The notes beneath the pieces were generated by a model. That model was not told where the DNA came from. It searched no databases and was given only the letters and a program-made list of their open reading frames with translations. 64,000 nt of DNA from Magnaporthiopsis rhizophila (Eukaryota > Ascomycota > Sordariomycetes > Magnaporthales > Magnaporthaceae), in NCBI GenBank assembly GCA_003049465.1, contig PYSS01000075.1:124001-188000 (forward strand), in the 5' to 3' direction. Numbering within the stretch: the stretch's first letter is position 1; every line of letters starts with the position of its first letter. The position numbers and the translations under genes are program-made. Below are positions 21,191 to 32,377 of this stretch, piece by piece.

Positions 21191-22462
21191 CGTTGTTGTC
21201 GTTGTTTTGTCCCCGGTTGTTGTTCTCTTGGTTGTTGTTCTGTCCCTGATTGTTCTGTCCCTGGTTGTTCTGTCCCTGATTGTTCTGTCCCTGGTTGTTC
21301 TGTCCCTGGTTGTTCTGCCCTTGGTTGTTCTGTCCCTGGTTATTATTCTGGCCTTGGTTCTGCTGGTTGTTCTGCCCTTGCCCTTGGTTGTTGTTCTGGC
21401 CTTGGTTCTGCTGGCTGTTCTGCCCTTGTCCCTGGTTGTTGTTCTGCTGTCCCTGTCCTTGGTTGTTATTCTGCCCCTGATTTTGCTGTCCCTGGTTGTT
21501 ATTCTGGCCTTGGTTCTGCTGGTTGTTCTGCCCCTGGTTTTGCTGGTTGTTTCCGTTGGCGGCCGCAGCGTTGGCGCTAACCGTAAACTTGGTGCAATCG
21601 TCCTGCGCGCCACGCTGAGCCACCGGCATGATGACGGGCTGATGGTTGGAAGCGGAGTTGAGAGTGCAGACCCGGTAATTGCCAGCAGGCAGTCCTCCCA
21701 CGACGTCGGCAGCCAACAGGCCGTTCCCATTGCCAGCATCGTTGATGCCCTGGAAGAATACGAACTGTGTAGGGTCGGGGGGCGTGGTAGGGTTGAGCCC
21801 GCGGCCCAGGTCCTGGACCGTGATGTGGGTGTGGCCGATGATCTGGCCACCGCCGTTGAGTCTCTGCGGGGCGGAGTAGTAGGTCGCTACGGCGTTGGTG
21901 AAGGCCCCGGCCTGAAGGTTGATGGTCTGGACCTGGACCGTGAAGTCGGTGCCCTCCTGGATGACATCTCCGGACTTGGGGTTGATGATGATGCTCGAGA
22001 TCATGCGCTGTTTGGACGGGATCTCACCCATGGCTATCATGTCCAGACCAGTCAGCACTACCATTTGCCTGTTTGGGAAAGCATTCATTCATAAGTATAC
22101 TCACGGATACCATTGCAGGATCCGTCAATCAGCTGCAGCCCGTTGGTGAGTGTCTTTCCGGCGCATATGTTGATGAAGTTGTTCTGCGAGATCTCGGACG
22201 CGACCTGCTCATCGCTGGCTCCAAGGGCCTGTTGCCCATCGAAGAAAGACCCAGTCTGGATGGCGTCGGGCGCGAGCTGAGTGGCATCGGCTTGGTTCTG
22301 GTTGTTATTATTGTTGTTGTTTTGGCCCTGGTTCTGCTGTCCGTTGTTGTTATTGTTCTGGCCCTGGTTTTGCTGGCCGCCGTTGTTGCCGCCCTGGTTG
22401 TTCTGGGCCAGGACGGCGGACGAGAAGAGCGCCAGGGCCCAGATCAGCTTTCGAGACACCAT
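21084..22462 (-). CDS. Secreted protein with Gln/Asn-rich tail, unknown function
   Basis: Exon 1 is 22462-22105 and exon 2 is 22033-21084, giving 435 aa; the 71-nt intron has a GTGAGT donor and keeps the frame. Residues 1-19 form a signal peptide (basic MVSRK, hydrophobic core, SSAVLA). A short Q/N/G-rich segment follows. A globular domain of about 170 residues spans 75-245, with Cys residues (NFINICAG, DGSCNG, RVCTLN, DDCTKF) that could form disulfides. The rest of the protein is repeats built from NQGQNN and QQNQGQN units, then a poly-Asn run, poly-Gln and a basic end (RLARRSVSA). No GPI signal is seen. I recognise the middle domain as fungal but can assign no function. The tail is encoded by a GTT/TGG-type microsatellite (plus-strand reading). 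Confidence 0.8.
21141..21210. repeat. (GTT)n trinucleotide microsatellite inside a coding region
   Basis: On the plus strand TTG/GTT triplets run almost unbroken through this stretch; on the coding (minus) strand they give poly-Asn. The array lies in the Q/N-rich tail of the secreted protein, so length changes by replication slippage would alter the protein in frame. Confidence 0.85.
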
Positions 22463-24703
22463 CCTGCTCGGTTACCCAGGGTGATATGATGAGGCCGGAA
22501 GGAGAGTAAACACAATAATGAAGTAAAGAGTGACTTATTAAATAAGGTGTAATGAACGTAAGGTTAGAAGCACGATCAACGTGATCTTCTCTTTTTTACT
22601 GCCAAGGCAAAATGGACCACCGAACCAACGAAGACGTGGTGTAAAGGAGAAGGGATAGGAGAGGGCCAAAGGGAGTGGAAGAAGGGTAACAAAAGATTGC
22701 ACGCGGGGCATTATATCGACGGCGCTCTATATAAGGATCCAAACGTAGCACGAGGAACCAAAGTGTTCCTTGCTACGGCTAACGGGCAATGGAGCAGCAT
22801 AATGGAGGTAGCAATAGAAGGGATGATCTTGAGCAAGAGGGAGAGACAGCGTGTGTGGGAGAGAGACGCTGCAAGCAGCCGAACGGGTTGATGCAGAGGA
22901 TGCTGATGATCCCGACATGCATGGCACCGTTGAAACCACATATAACGGCTGCCTCTCGTATAGCCAAGACGACGGGCCGTGAATAGAAGCATCACCAAGC
23001 CGCGAAATGTCCGCCTGCGAGCAGAGGCAACGCGAAGAGGTGTCGCCACGCGGTTAATTAGCCGGGCATGGTTGGTGTAGGAGATGTCTCGGCAGAGCCT
23101 TCCACCAGCCGGCCTCTTCGATTCGGATGCGAGACGCGAGACCTAGCAGCCAAGCTCTCCGGTAGTGGCCGCGTAGCCGGGATAAAACGCATAGCCGCGT
23201 TCCCGCGACATCTTCAAACGCGGATAAACGGATAAGCTTGATGGTGTTGAGGGTTCGTAGCATCCCCGCCTACTCGTGCGTCACTCGTTTACCGTTAACC
23301 CAGCCATGAATTGTAAGATGGAGAGTCGGTGCCGCAGTGAAATGGAAGCTCGTTTTGTATTAAGAGTATGTCTACCTACTGTGCCCACCAGTATGATGAC
23401 CCGGGACGGGCACGTGGACCGTTCCCGTGAGCTGGCTCCTGCCCATGCAGGGGCTGCCAGCCGTGTCCAAACCAACAGAGAGGAGAAACAAGACATCGCG
23501 GATGCTGCCCTAGGTTTAGCTGGCGGGAAGGATTCAAGAAGGTCGAAGGACAGAACTTGGAGGAACGATTGATGAGGCAAATAGCTCTGTCATCGGATCG
23601 GCGAGATTCTTTCGAAACGACCCGTGTCGGAAGCCAAGCCGATATTGACAAACACGTGTCCGGACACGGATGCTAGCTGTGCGACGGCACAGAGACTGGC
23701 CTTCAAGGACACACGCGCCTAGCGCCACGACGCCAGGGAATAAGAGACGCTGTCGGATCAACCGGCCGGCTGGTGAAGTTTGATCCGCCGGTAGTCAACA
23801 CGCCGAGGAGACCTGACCTGCTCTTACTCAGCCGCGTGTGTAGGCGTGCGCGTCCGGAAGGGATTACAGTAAGGCGTCAGCAGAAGGAAAAGGAAACCGA
23901 GAAGGCTTCCATGGCCAGGCTATGGCTGTTATGATTGGATGAAGCCCTGCTTCAAGCGTTGGGACGCACGTGGTTCATGGACCGCGAGAAGAAGTCCACG
24001 AGACAAGGGGCTGGCTGGCTGGCCGGGGCTGAGCCCCACCGGCTGGGACAACCCCACCTGAGCAAGATTCAGCTCTTTGAATGCTGATCTGAATTCAGGC
24101 CCCCTGAGCGTTGAGAAGACCCAATGCCCGTTTTAGGTAGAAAGGCCAACCGCGGCCCGTAAAGATGAAGCGAAGCCTACGAGAGTCCACGGGGAAGGTG
24201 CGTCGGTGTATTCGCTTCGGAAATTGTGCTGGAATATCCCGAATCTGGTGGCCTTGTCTGCTGCCTTTTGCCGTGCAGCTCGGCCGGGACTGGTGGAGCA
24301 GTGGTGCCTCCAGCCCGGCCAAAAAAAAACCCTTCCCAGGCCGCAATCCATGTCCACTCTCAACACTCGCTCAACCTAGCCGTGGATTCAGTCATATTCC
24401 TCTTTTTTCCCTTTTCTTCATCTTTTCTTCTTCTCCTCCTCCTCCTGACTCTTTCCCTCCTCAATATTACTCAACAATTTGCATTATCTGTCACCTCCCA
24501 TTTACCCTCTCCAATCGTCATACACTCGGTGTTCACAACCTAGGTCCATATTATTTCCCGCAACCTCGATATCTGTGCTCGGGTACAGGCTGATCTTTAT
24601 TGCCGTGCAGTTAGCGCACTGCCCCTGATTGATCGCTGTTACTCTCGGCTGGCCACCGCAAGGGAGCAAAGCTCAGCTGCTACACTCGAAACGCGACAGC
24701 AAA
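22463..24703. other. Long divergent intergenic region
   Basis: About 2.2 kb upstream of the secreted-protein gene (-) and of EMG1 (+). No gene is recognised. From about 24,400 the plus strand becomes strongly C/T-rich (CTTCTTCTCCTCCTCCTCC-like), a pattern common just upstream of transcription starts in filamentous fungi and consistent with the EMG1 promoter. Confidence 0.5.
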
Positions 24704-24778
24704 ATGTCTTCGCCAAAATACCACCGTGCTGGCAAGCGGCCACGTAAGTCGACCCGTTGGCATGCGTGTCCCTCTTAA
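24704..24778 (+). other. Possible upstream ORF or spliced leader exon before EMG1
   Basis: An ATG at 24704 opens a 24-codon frame ending in TAA at 24776-24778. A strong GTAAGT donor lies inside it at 24743. The sequence could therefore be a uORF in an unspliced leader, or part of a first exon joined to a later acceptor (for example CACTCTTCAG ending at 25082). None of the acceptor choices I tried joins it in frame to the EMG1 start, so I favour a leader element. Confidence 0.35.
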
Positions 24779-25205
24779 CACCGGCTGCCGGTGTTTGTAG
24801 CCAGCAGCCAGATTTTTTTTTTTTTTTTCTTGTCGTCGTCTTCTATTTCTTATCCTGCCGGTCTCCTCTCTGCTCTCCAGCCGTCCCTGTCGGAAGGCTT
24901 GGGAAAAGCCCCACGTCGAAGACCAATTGACTGCAAGGACCCTGGCGCAAGCAGAAAGCAAAAAAGAAAAAGGCGCCCGCACTAGAATCTCCACTTTTTT
25001 GCTTCCCCTCTTCCCATTTGTCGCCACATTGTCCAGCTCCAGCCTTGGCCACCTATCACACCTGACCCCTCTCCACTCTTCAGAGACTGCCTGACCTAGT
25101 CGCGATCCCGCTACTGCCGCCGCCAGCTCGGACCGTTGCAGAGCGGCCAACCACCCAGAACGGACAAACGGCTGCCAGGGGCATTATCCTGACGTTTTTG
25201 TCACA

Positions 25206-26137
25206 ATGGCAGGAACGCAATCGCTGCCTCCCCCCGCGCTCCCCCAGCTGGTCGCTGAGCAGCACCAGGCCATCCCCGCTTCGGATAAGGACACCAAGCG
25301 GCTCATCGTCGTGCTGGCCAATGCCAGCCTCGAGACCTACAAGTCCTCGCACTCGTCGGGCCCCGGCCGCATGGGTGTCCAGCGCGAGGAGAAGTACTCG
25401 CTGCTCAACAGCGACGAGCACATCGGCATCATGCGCAAGATGAACCGCGACATTAGCGACGCCCGCCCCGACATCACTCACCAGGTCTGCCACCCTCTTC
25501 CATGTTTGCATTCAACATGCTTGCTTGTCGGGAGAGTTCGTGTTCGTTGGATGGTGGGCAGGACAGAAAGGCAAAGAGGAGTACCGCTGCAAGTGATATA
25601 AGACGAGACAGGCTGACCCAAACCCGGCTGGCCCCTTCTGCGCACCCCCTCTCTCCGCAGTGCCTGCTTACGCTGCTGGATTCGCCCATCAACAAGGCTG
25701 GCAAGCTCCAGATCTACATCCATACCGCCAAGGGCGTCCTGATCGAAGTATCGCCCTCGGTCCGCATACCGCGCACCTTTAAGCGCTTCGCTGGTCTCAT
25801 GGTGCAGTTGCTGCACCGTTTGTCCATCCGATCTACTAGCTCGCAGGAGAAGCTCCTCCGCGTGATCCCGAACCCCATCACCGACCACCTGCCGCCCAAA
25901 TGCCGCAAGGTCACCCTGAGCTTCGACGCCCCCGTCCGGCGCGTGCGGGACTACATTGACACCCTGGGCCCCGACGAGAGCATCTGCGTCTTCGTCGGCG
26001 CCATGGCCAAGGGCGAGGACAACTTTGCCGACGAGTGGGTGGACGATAAGATTGGCATAAGCAACTTCAGCCTTTCGGCCAGTGTTGCCTGCAGCAAATT
26101 TTGCCATGCTGCCGAGGACTCGTGGGACATTCTCTGA
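25206..26137 (+). CDS. EMG1: 18S rRNA pseudouridine N1-methyltransferase EMG1/NEP1
   Basis: A SPOUT-class methyltransferase that modifies a hypermodified pseudouridine in 18S rRNA and is needed for 40S assembly in the nucleolus. Exons 25206-25484 and 25661-26137 give 251 aa, essentially the yeast length. The 176-nt intron has a GTCTGC donor and CTCTCCGCAG acceptor. Family signatures include LIVVLANASLETYK, HQ-CLLTLLDSPINKAG across the intron, VLIEVSPSVRIPRTFKRF and VFVGAMAKGEDNFAD, followed by ISNFSLSASVACSKFCHA, which forms the knotted SAM-binding region. The start is set by MAGTQSLPPP followed by the conserved core. The intron lies between the end of the N-terminal region and the core strand. 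Confidence 0.96.
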
Positions 26138-28122
26138 GCGACCAGCTTGTTCTGGCCGGCTCCTAATTGGTTCCTCGACAATTGAACCGGCATGAAAAGA
26201 TTGATTTTTTTTTTTTTTCAAGGAGCGGCCCAGCCTTTTTCTTCCTTTTTTTATTATCATTTTTTTTTCTACTCTTACTTTCATGTCCTTGACCCTTCTC
26301 TTCTCCTGCTCGCTCCATCCACCCAGCACTGCACAGTCACTCTCTCTCCCACAATCCTCTCGTGTGTGAACTGGTGAAAGGCCGGGCCGCATGGCTGGAA
26401 TCCGCGATACAACATCGCAGACGAATGCTAGCGTCACCCCCGGCTCTTGGGTCGTCTGTTCTTTGCGCTTTCGCTGTTTTTACAACCAAAACATTGGGCG
26501 TTCAACAACGGATCCAAGACGCTTTCAAGTGTCTTATCGTGGGCTACTTCAACCTAGCCCACTCCCCTGCCCCTGTTTCCTTGCCTCGGCAGCCATTGTC
26601 TCTACCACTCAACAGTCCCTATTGATTCACTCGCCTTTTGAGCACTCCCTTTTTTGTCTCTTTCTTCCATTTTCTTTCCCATGTACAACGAGATGGCGGC
26701 AAATTTGATGGAAGCGTGTAGCGGCAGCGGATTGACCGTCTTCCGAAGGAGTTGGAGGAATCTAGGAGGAAGGAGAAAAAAGGCGCCCGGCAGCCTGCGT
26801 GCCAAGCTAGTCGGTCACGAGGAAAGCCCTGTCGAAGCGATGGAATATTTCAGGGAAAAGTGGACCACGATGACGATTCCCCAAGAATAGGCATCTGGGC
26901 ATCCTGCAAGCATTTTGGAAAGACTGCCACCGGGGTGGGATGGCGGTGTGCAACAAAAAAGACCCCATCTACAGTCCAAGACAGGCCGCATAAGGCGGAT
27001 ATTTGTGCCCAGCCAAGCTTGGGTTGGAGTCGAAGGGTCTGGTTGTTTTTGGAAAATGCTGGAGCGAATGGCAGCCGCAGGACAATTAAAACCAAGAAGC
27101 CTCTATCGCTGCCTCACTTTTCGCCCTGTCAAGCAATGACGCCTCGGATGACACCGCCGTAGCCCTTGCGGGGCATGCTGGGTCCCTGCCCGACCCTCTC
27201 TCTCTGTGTCTCGGGATGGCGCAACCTGCATACCTGAGAACATGGATGATTTTTCTCCGGCCTCCCGAGTTCCCGACCAACTGGATCCTGATACAGAAGG
27301 ATGTGAAGAAGAGGCAGGGAAGAAGTGTATGTCTCATGGGGCATAGGCTCGGATGGGTGGAAGCGGTGGAACAGCAGATGCTGGTGACAGACAGGCTTGC
27401 AGGACGCTTGTGCCCGACGGCACTTGTACATGGCTCTCGCAGAAGACGCGGGTTGGCGTCGACGGCTGCAGGTAAGGTGTCCGCACTAGAGGCGGACTGG
27501 GCGGCGGGCAGTCTGGGCCTGGGCTGACTGTGCAGCCCTGGCGCAGGACTGGTGGCTGTCATGCTCCCAGCACGGGCGGCCCTTTGTAGAGTATGCCCAA
27601 GCCAAGACCCTCGCGAGATGGTGGTGTGACTGCAGCTGAGGGAGCCGACTCCCGCATGAACTGTCTGTGAGCAGTGATGTGATGGGCGGGCAGGGGAGGT
27701 GTGGCAGGCCGGTCGCACTACTGTGTACATGGCTGGCTCCCGGGATAAGACGAAAAGAGAAAGGGAAAGAGGCAGTTAGTTTGTGTTGCGATTGGACGAC
27801 ATTTGGGTGTCGGTACGACCAACCCTACGTCGCCGTGCATCGGGGTCTGTAGAGAGCAAACATCCTGAAGGGAAGCCAGCGCCCCCCAGAAAGGTCCCGT
27901 TCATGTTCGCATCCCCTGATCTAAGCTGCTCCTCCATGCGTGTTGGCGGCGGAATGGAGCTGAAGGAAGTTGCGGTGTTTATTCCTTTTGCTGGATGGGG
28001 ACCCTTTTGTGCGGGGCTTTTTTCTCTGCGGTATGACCGCCTGCATATGGAGGTGCCCCAGCACAGCGCGCGCAAGATGGACCCAAGATTCTCTATAATT
28101 GACTGCATTGCGCTGTTGGGAA

Positions 28123-28201
<79 letters not shown>

Positions 28202-29745
28202 TCACGAGCGAGATGAGGCAGCCATTCGGGCTGGGCTGCTTGCTACCTCGGTCTGGGTTTGAGGGGCCTGGACAGCTGGCCAAAGTCTGGGCTGGCTAGC
28301 CCCTGAGCTGGCTGTGGTCCGGACCGGCAAAAATCACCTAAAGAAAACGGAAGCATTCGGTCCACAAGGACCAAGTCCATCCTACCCGACATACGTGGCA
28401 CCGAGGCGGCCGACCCATTGGTTCTGCCACGCCCAGGGCGGGTGAGACGGGCCACCCGGGACTGGAGGAGAGGCCGGCCGAGCTGGCGGCCTATTCGTCA
28501 ACCTTGCATGCACGCCCGCTGCGAGATGGAGGGGAGTGAGGAGTGGCGTCGGTGGCATCTCCGATCTAGCATCTCCAGACCGTGACGGCGTGCTGAGTCG
28601 AGAGCAGAGCCCAGAGTTGGGCACTGCTGCTGCTCTGCCTGTGGCCGCCCCGTCTTCGTTGCCATCGTGGATCATGATCGGGCTGCCAGATTGGTTAGCA
28701 GTGGTCAATGGTATTATTTATGAGCCATGTCGTGGGCCGCAGGACCAGGGCCTGTCTTTCTTGCCTTCTCGCCTTTTTCTTTCCCCTCGTGTCCTCGCAG
28801 CACACCACCATAACAAAAGGCAATCAATAGTTCGTTTCCTAGATCCCGAGCAAGGCTGCTTTTGCGCAAGGCAGACATCCCACCCACACGGCATCACATC
28901 CGGACCCCTGCCTCTCTAGGTGGCCCTTTGTTCGTGCCCCGACCCCAGCCAGTCATCCTTGCCGAGCCTGGGAGGGGCTGTCTCAACAGCTCGACGTGCA
29001 CAACAGTGTGCAGCGCCCGAAGCGAACTAAAGACCCCAGCGCCGTCCCACACGACACGGCGTCTCCACACATCCATCTGAAGTTTGCTCCTCGCAGGTTA
29101 GTGCGCTGATCCTCTCAATTCCCACTGTTCCAGCCAGGCTTCCCGGCGGCTGTAACCAACCCCATCGCTCGCCCCACGCACCACCGGCCACCTCGCCCAG
29201 TGACAACACGCACTCCTTCCCAGCCCAGGGGCCGGTGCCTGCTGAGAGGAGGAGGAGTATCTGAGTTGGCGTCTCCAACAAGCCCCCAGTGCGGGCACGG
29301 CGTCCATCGAGCGATGTGACGAGTGTGATGGCGGCCGTGAATGGAGAAGAGCGACGGAAAACGGCAGACGGCAGATCTCGGCATCTGATTGAAATACCTC
29401 TGCTGCTGCTGCTCCTTCTCCCTCCCCATCTCTCCCCTTTTTCGAGGTCTCCCTTTCACCTCCATTGTCTCCGTCCTTTTGCCCCAGCCCCCAGCCCCAA
29501 GCTGCCCTAGCAACCAGTCTTTCAGGTCCGCAACGCCGGGCTGGCCCCTGAAGCTTTCCACATCGTACTCACCGCACCTTCGGCGCAGGCGGTGCGCGAC
29601 TTCGACACACTCGCCTCACAGGCCAACCTCCCGCAGCAGGGAGTTCCATCGGCAGAGCTCCTCTTGGGCCCCACAGCTGATTCGCCCCGACCAGGGTGCC
29701 ACTCACCGACGAGCCCTTGGGTCGTCCATTTTTCAGGGCAATATA
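26138..29745. other. 3.6-kb stretch without a recognisable gene
   Basis: Open frames are short or overlap in several frames (for example 27086-27730 on minus) and none resembles a family. T-rich runs follow the EMG1 stop codon. A long (GA)n array lies at 28124-28197. Pyrimidine-rich stretches recur near 28,750-28,800 and 29,400-29,480, the latter probably the promoter or leader of the next gene. A noncoding RNA or an unrecognised gene is possible. Confidence 0.5.
28124..28197. repeat. (GA)n dinucleotide microsatellite
   Basis: An uninterrupted GA/TC array of roughly 37 repeats. No gene spans it in any model I support. Confidence 0.95.
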
Positions 29746-31230
29746 ATGGAGGTCTACTCCTCCCCTCACGTCGCTGGGCTCGTCAGCTACGACGGAGCTC
29801 CCATACGCAAGACGCAGTCGTCCACCAACGAGGTCAACCGCATCATGAACTGGAACTACGGCGTCGCCACCTCGGCCCAGCCCGCCGAGCCGCCACATCA
29901 TCCCGCCCGCAGTGCCGCCTCGAGCCGCCACTATGCGCCCTCGCACTTCGCCGGATCAACCGTCCCGGTTCCCGACCAGGGCCCCTACATCCTGCGTCGC
30001 AGCGTCACCACTTCCACCATCATCGACCCGCCCTACCCTCCAGGGTCGCCGCGTGAAGGCTCCAAGGGCGGCATGACCACCGGCATGGTCGGCCTTCTGG
30101 GCGCCGCCGTTGGCGCCGCTGCCGGTGCTGCCATGACCTACAGCATGCTCACCCGCGAGCGCCCCCCGGCCCCGAGCCAGGAGATTGACGTCCCCACCTT
30201 TCAGCGTCGGAGCACCTTCCCGGAGCCCTTACCTGACCATCGCCGCGGCCGCTTCGTCGAGCTCGAGCGCACCGTCGAGAGGCTCGAGTACCCGGAACGG
30301 TACCCGCAGCTGGAGAGCGGCCCCGGAGCCGCCCCCGCCTACATGGCCCGATACAGCCAGGTCCCCGGCCATGATGACGCTAGGAGTCGCGTTTCGGCCC
30401 GCTACCAGCTGGCGGCTCCGCCTCCCAGCGTGCGCACCCCAACCGAGGTCTCGGCCGCCCGCGGGCCCCAGCTCCTCCTCACCGAGGCGGAGCACCGCAG
30501 TCACGTGGGGTCGAGATATGGCGGCGAGGCCGACGCTCGCAGCTATGCGCCGTCAAGACACCACGTTGACGCCGACGCCCGCAGCTACGCCCAGTCTCGA
30601 CGTGGCGTTGAAGCTGATGCTCGCAGCCAGGCCCCGCCGAGATACGCTACCGAGCGTGATGCCCGCAGCCAGGCCCCGTCGAGGTATGCCGCCGAGGCTG
30701 ATGCCCGCAGCCAGGCCCCGCAGAGGTATGCTGCCGAGACCAACGCCTACAGCTACGCTCCGTCGAGGCAACAGGCCGAGATTGACGCGAGAGCCCGCTT
30801 CCCTGCCGCCATCCCGATGCCCGAGTCGGTTGTCGGCGGCAGCACGTACGATGCCCCGAACGATGCGGCGACTTACGTGTCGACGCGCAGCCATAGGAAG
30901 GCGACCCACAGCATGAAGCCAGTTCCCGAGGCGCCAGTCTACCAGGTGGCTGGAGCAGCCAGGGCGCCACGGGCTTCGAGCCGGGTGTCGGCTGCCACCG
31001 TGAGAGACCCAGCCGTCCAGGAGCCGAGGTCTTTCAGCCGCAGCCAGATGCCCCCGCGTGGCCCCGCGCCCAGCAACTCGAGCACTTGGGTGTCGGCGAG
31101 GCAGGTCCCGCTGCCCACGAGCCGAAGCAGGCGGGAGGCACACGACGACGACGCCGACAGCATCGGGCCCGACGACAGCATCAGCTGCGTCGGCAGCAGG
31201 TCCCGCAGCAGGTCCCGGGCTTACCACTAG
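29746..31230 (+). CDS. Low-complexity protein with ADARSxAPSR repeats, unknown function
   Basis: An open frame from an ATG at 29746 encodes 494 aa. Immediately upstream is a good acceptor (CATTTTTCAG ending at 29736), so the leader may be spliced or the true N terminus may lie in an earlier exon. Order of parts: a short conserved-looking start (MEVYSSPHVAGLVSYDGAPI... NEVNRIMNWNYGV); a hydrophobic Gly/Ala stretch at about 105-133 (GMVGLLGAAVGAAAGAAMTY) that could insert in or pack on a membrane; a charged segment (RFVELERTVERLEYPERYP); then about seven imperfect 15-16 residue repeats of the type EADARSxAPSRYA at about 259-350. A Ser/Arg-rich tail ends with DDDADSIGPDDSISCVGSR. No family is recognised. 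Codon use is like its neighbours, strongly GC-ending. Confidence 0.75.
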   Translation: MEVYSSPHVAGLVSYDGAPIRKTQSSTNEVNRIMNWNYGVATSAQPAEPPHHPARSAASSRHYAPSHFAGSTVPVPDQGPYILRRSVTTSTIIDPPYPPGSPREGSKGGMTTGMVGLLGAAVGAAAGAAMTYSMLTRERPPAPSQEIDVPTFQRRSTFPEPLPDHRRGRFVELERTVERLEYPERYPQLESGPGAAPAYMARYSQVPGHDDARSRVSARYQLAAPPPSVRTPTEVSAARGPQLLLTEAEHRSHVGSRYGGEADARSYAPSRHHVDADARSYAQSRRGVEADARSQAPPRYATERDARSQAPSRYAAEADARSQAPQRYAAETNAYSYAPSRQQAEIDARARFPAAIPMPESVVGGSTYDAPNDAATYVSTRSHRKATHSMKPVPEAPVYQVAGAARAPRASSRVSAATVRDPAVQEPRSFSRSQMPPRGPAPSNSSTWVSARQVPLPTSRSRREAHDDDADSIGPDDSISCVGSRSRSRSRAYH

Positions 31231-32377
31231 TCATGGTCCCAGAACGGCTGCCCCCACGATCTGATGATGCCACTGTTTACGGAAGACGATTGTTTTTGTG
31301 TTTATCGTTTTTCTTCTTCCGTCTCTCGTTCAGCTTGTCACGAGCAATCTTGTTTCCATTTCCATCTCTTCTAACCCATGTGTCTTTTTACATATGTTAT
31401 TTTGCGTACTTCAAGTTTGCATCTCTTTATTTGCGCATCTGACATTTTAAGTGTTTGACTTTTGGGATAACAACATAACTCACACCTGTTGGAAAGGGAC
31501 AAACTATTGCGGGAGGCCATCTTGATTGTATTTTGGAGTTTTTGGCTTTTGAACATATTGTGCATGCATGGTGAAGGCAGCAAATTTCTGCAACACGATT
31601 GGGAGAGAAATCCCCTTTGGATAGACGAGGGGCGTGAGACAGGCACATGGTTTAGAGTATTAACAGGATAACCCACCGAATATGGGCGAGTGCGAACAGA
31701 GCGCCGTCTGGAGGCGGTTGGCAGGAATCTATTGTTTTCTCCTTTGTCTTTCTTTAGTGGGACACACCGAAGATGAGGATGATGTCATGAGCAGCTCGCT
31801 TCATAGAGAGTGCACGGGGATGATGAGCATTCGGGCGGAGAAGGAGATCGTGCAGCATTCGCTTGTACTGTTTTGCTTGTTCTGGTGTTAACTGTACCGA
31901 ACGTCTTTGGAACCGCGATTTGTCTCCTGCCAATACAGCTTCGATTCATGTATCAATTCTCGGCTTGACAGCATCGCGTCGTCCTTGCTCAACTGGCTTG
32001 TGCTGTCCCAGCTCTCTGCCGAATCTGGCAACCGCCAGCCAGCGTGCCCCACCGCGCCAGGACCACCTGCCCCTTGTCCACGAAATCACGGGCTCCGATC
32101 ATCGGCCCCGCAGAGACGTCAGTCGCTGCTTCTGGACCAGCGATCCCTGGGCTCGACGGTGAAAGCTGCAGCTGCCACGGCCGTCGAGTCACATTGTCAA
32201 AACTCTCTCTCGTCGGGTGCTTCCTTGGCGAATCGCCGGTGGCAACTCAAAAGCCGCTCTAGCCGGACGCTATCTGCTTCTTGAACCACGAACAAACCTC
32301 GGACTTTTGGGGTCATCGTCATATTGCCCTTGTGGTTCGCCAGCGTCACAAGGAACTCACTCAACAACTTACCCAGC
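31231..32377. other. Intergenic, upstream of STR2
   Basis: About 1.1 kb between tandem plus-strand genes. A T-rich stretch lies just after the upstream stop codon (31,290-31,450). Nothing else is recognised. Confidence 0.5.

Noticed and set aside
27086..27730. 214-codon minus-strand frame between EMG1 and the repeat protein
   Set aside because: Ser/Pro/His-rich composition, no family, overlapped by frames on the other strand; kept only as noncoding stretch.
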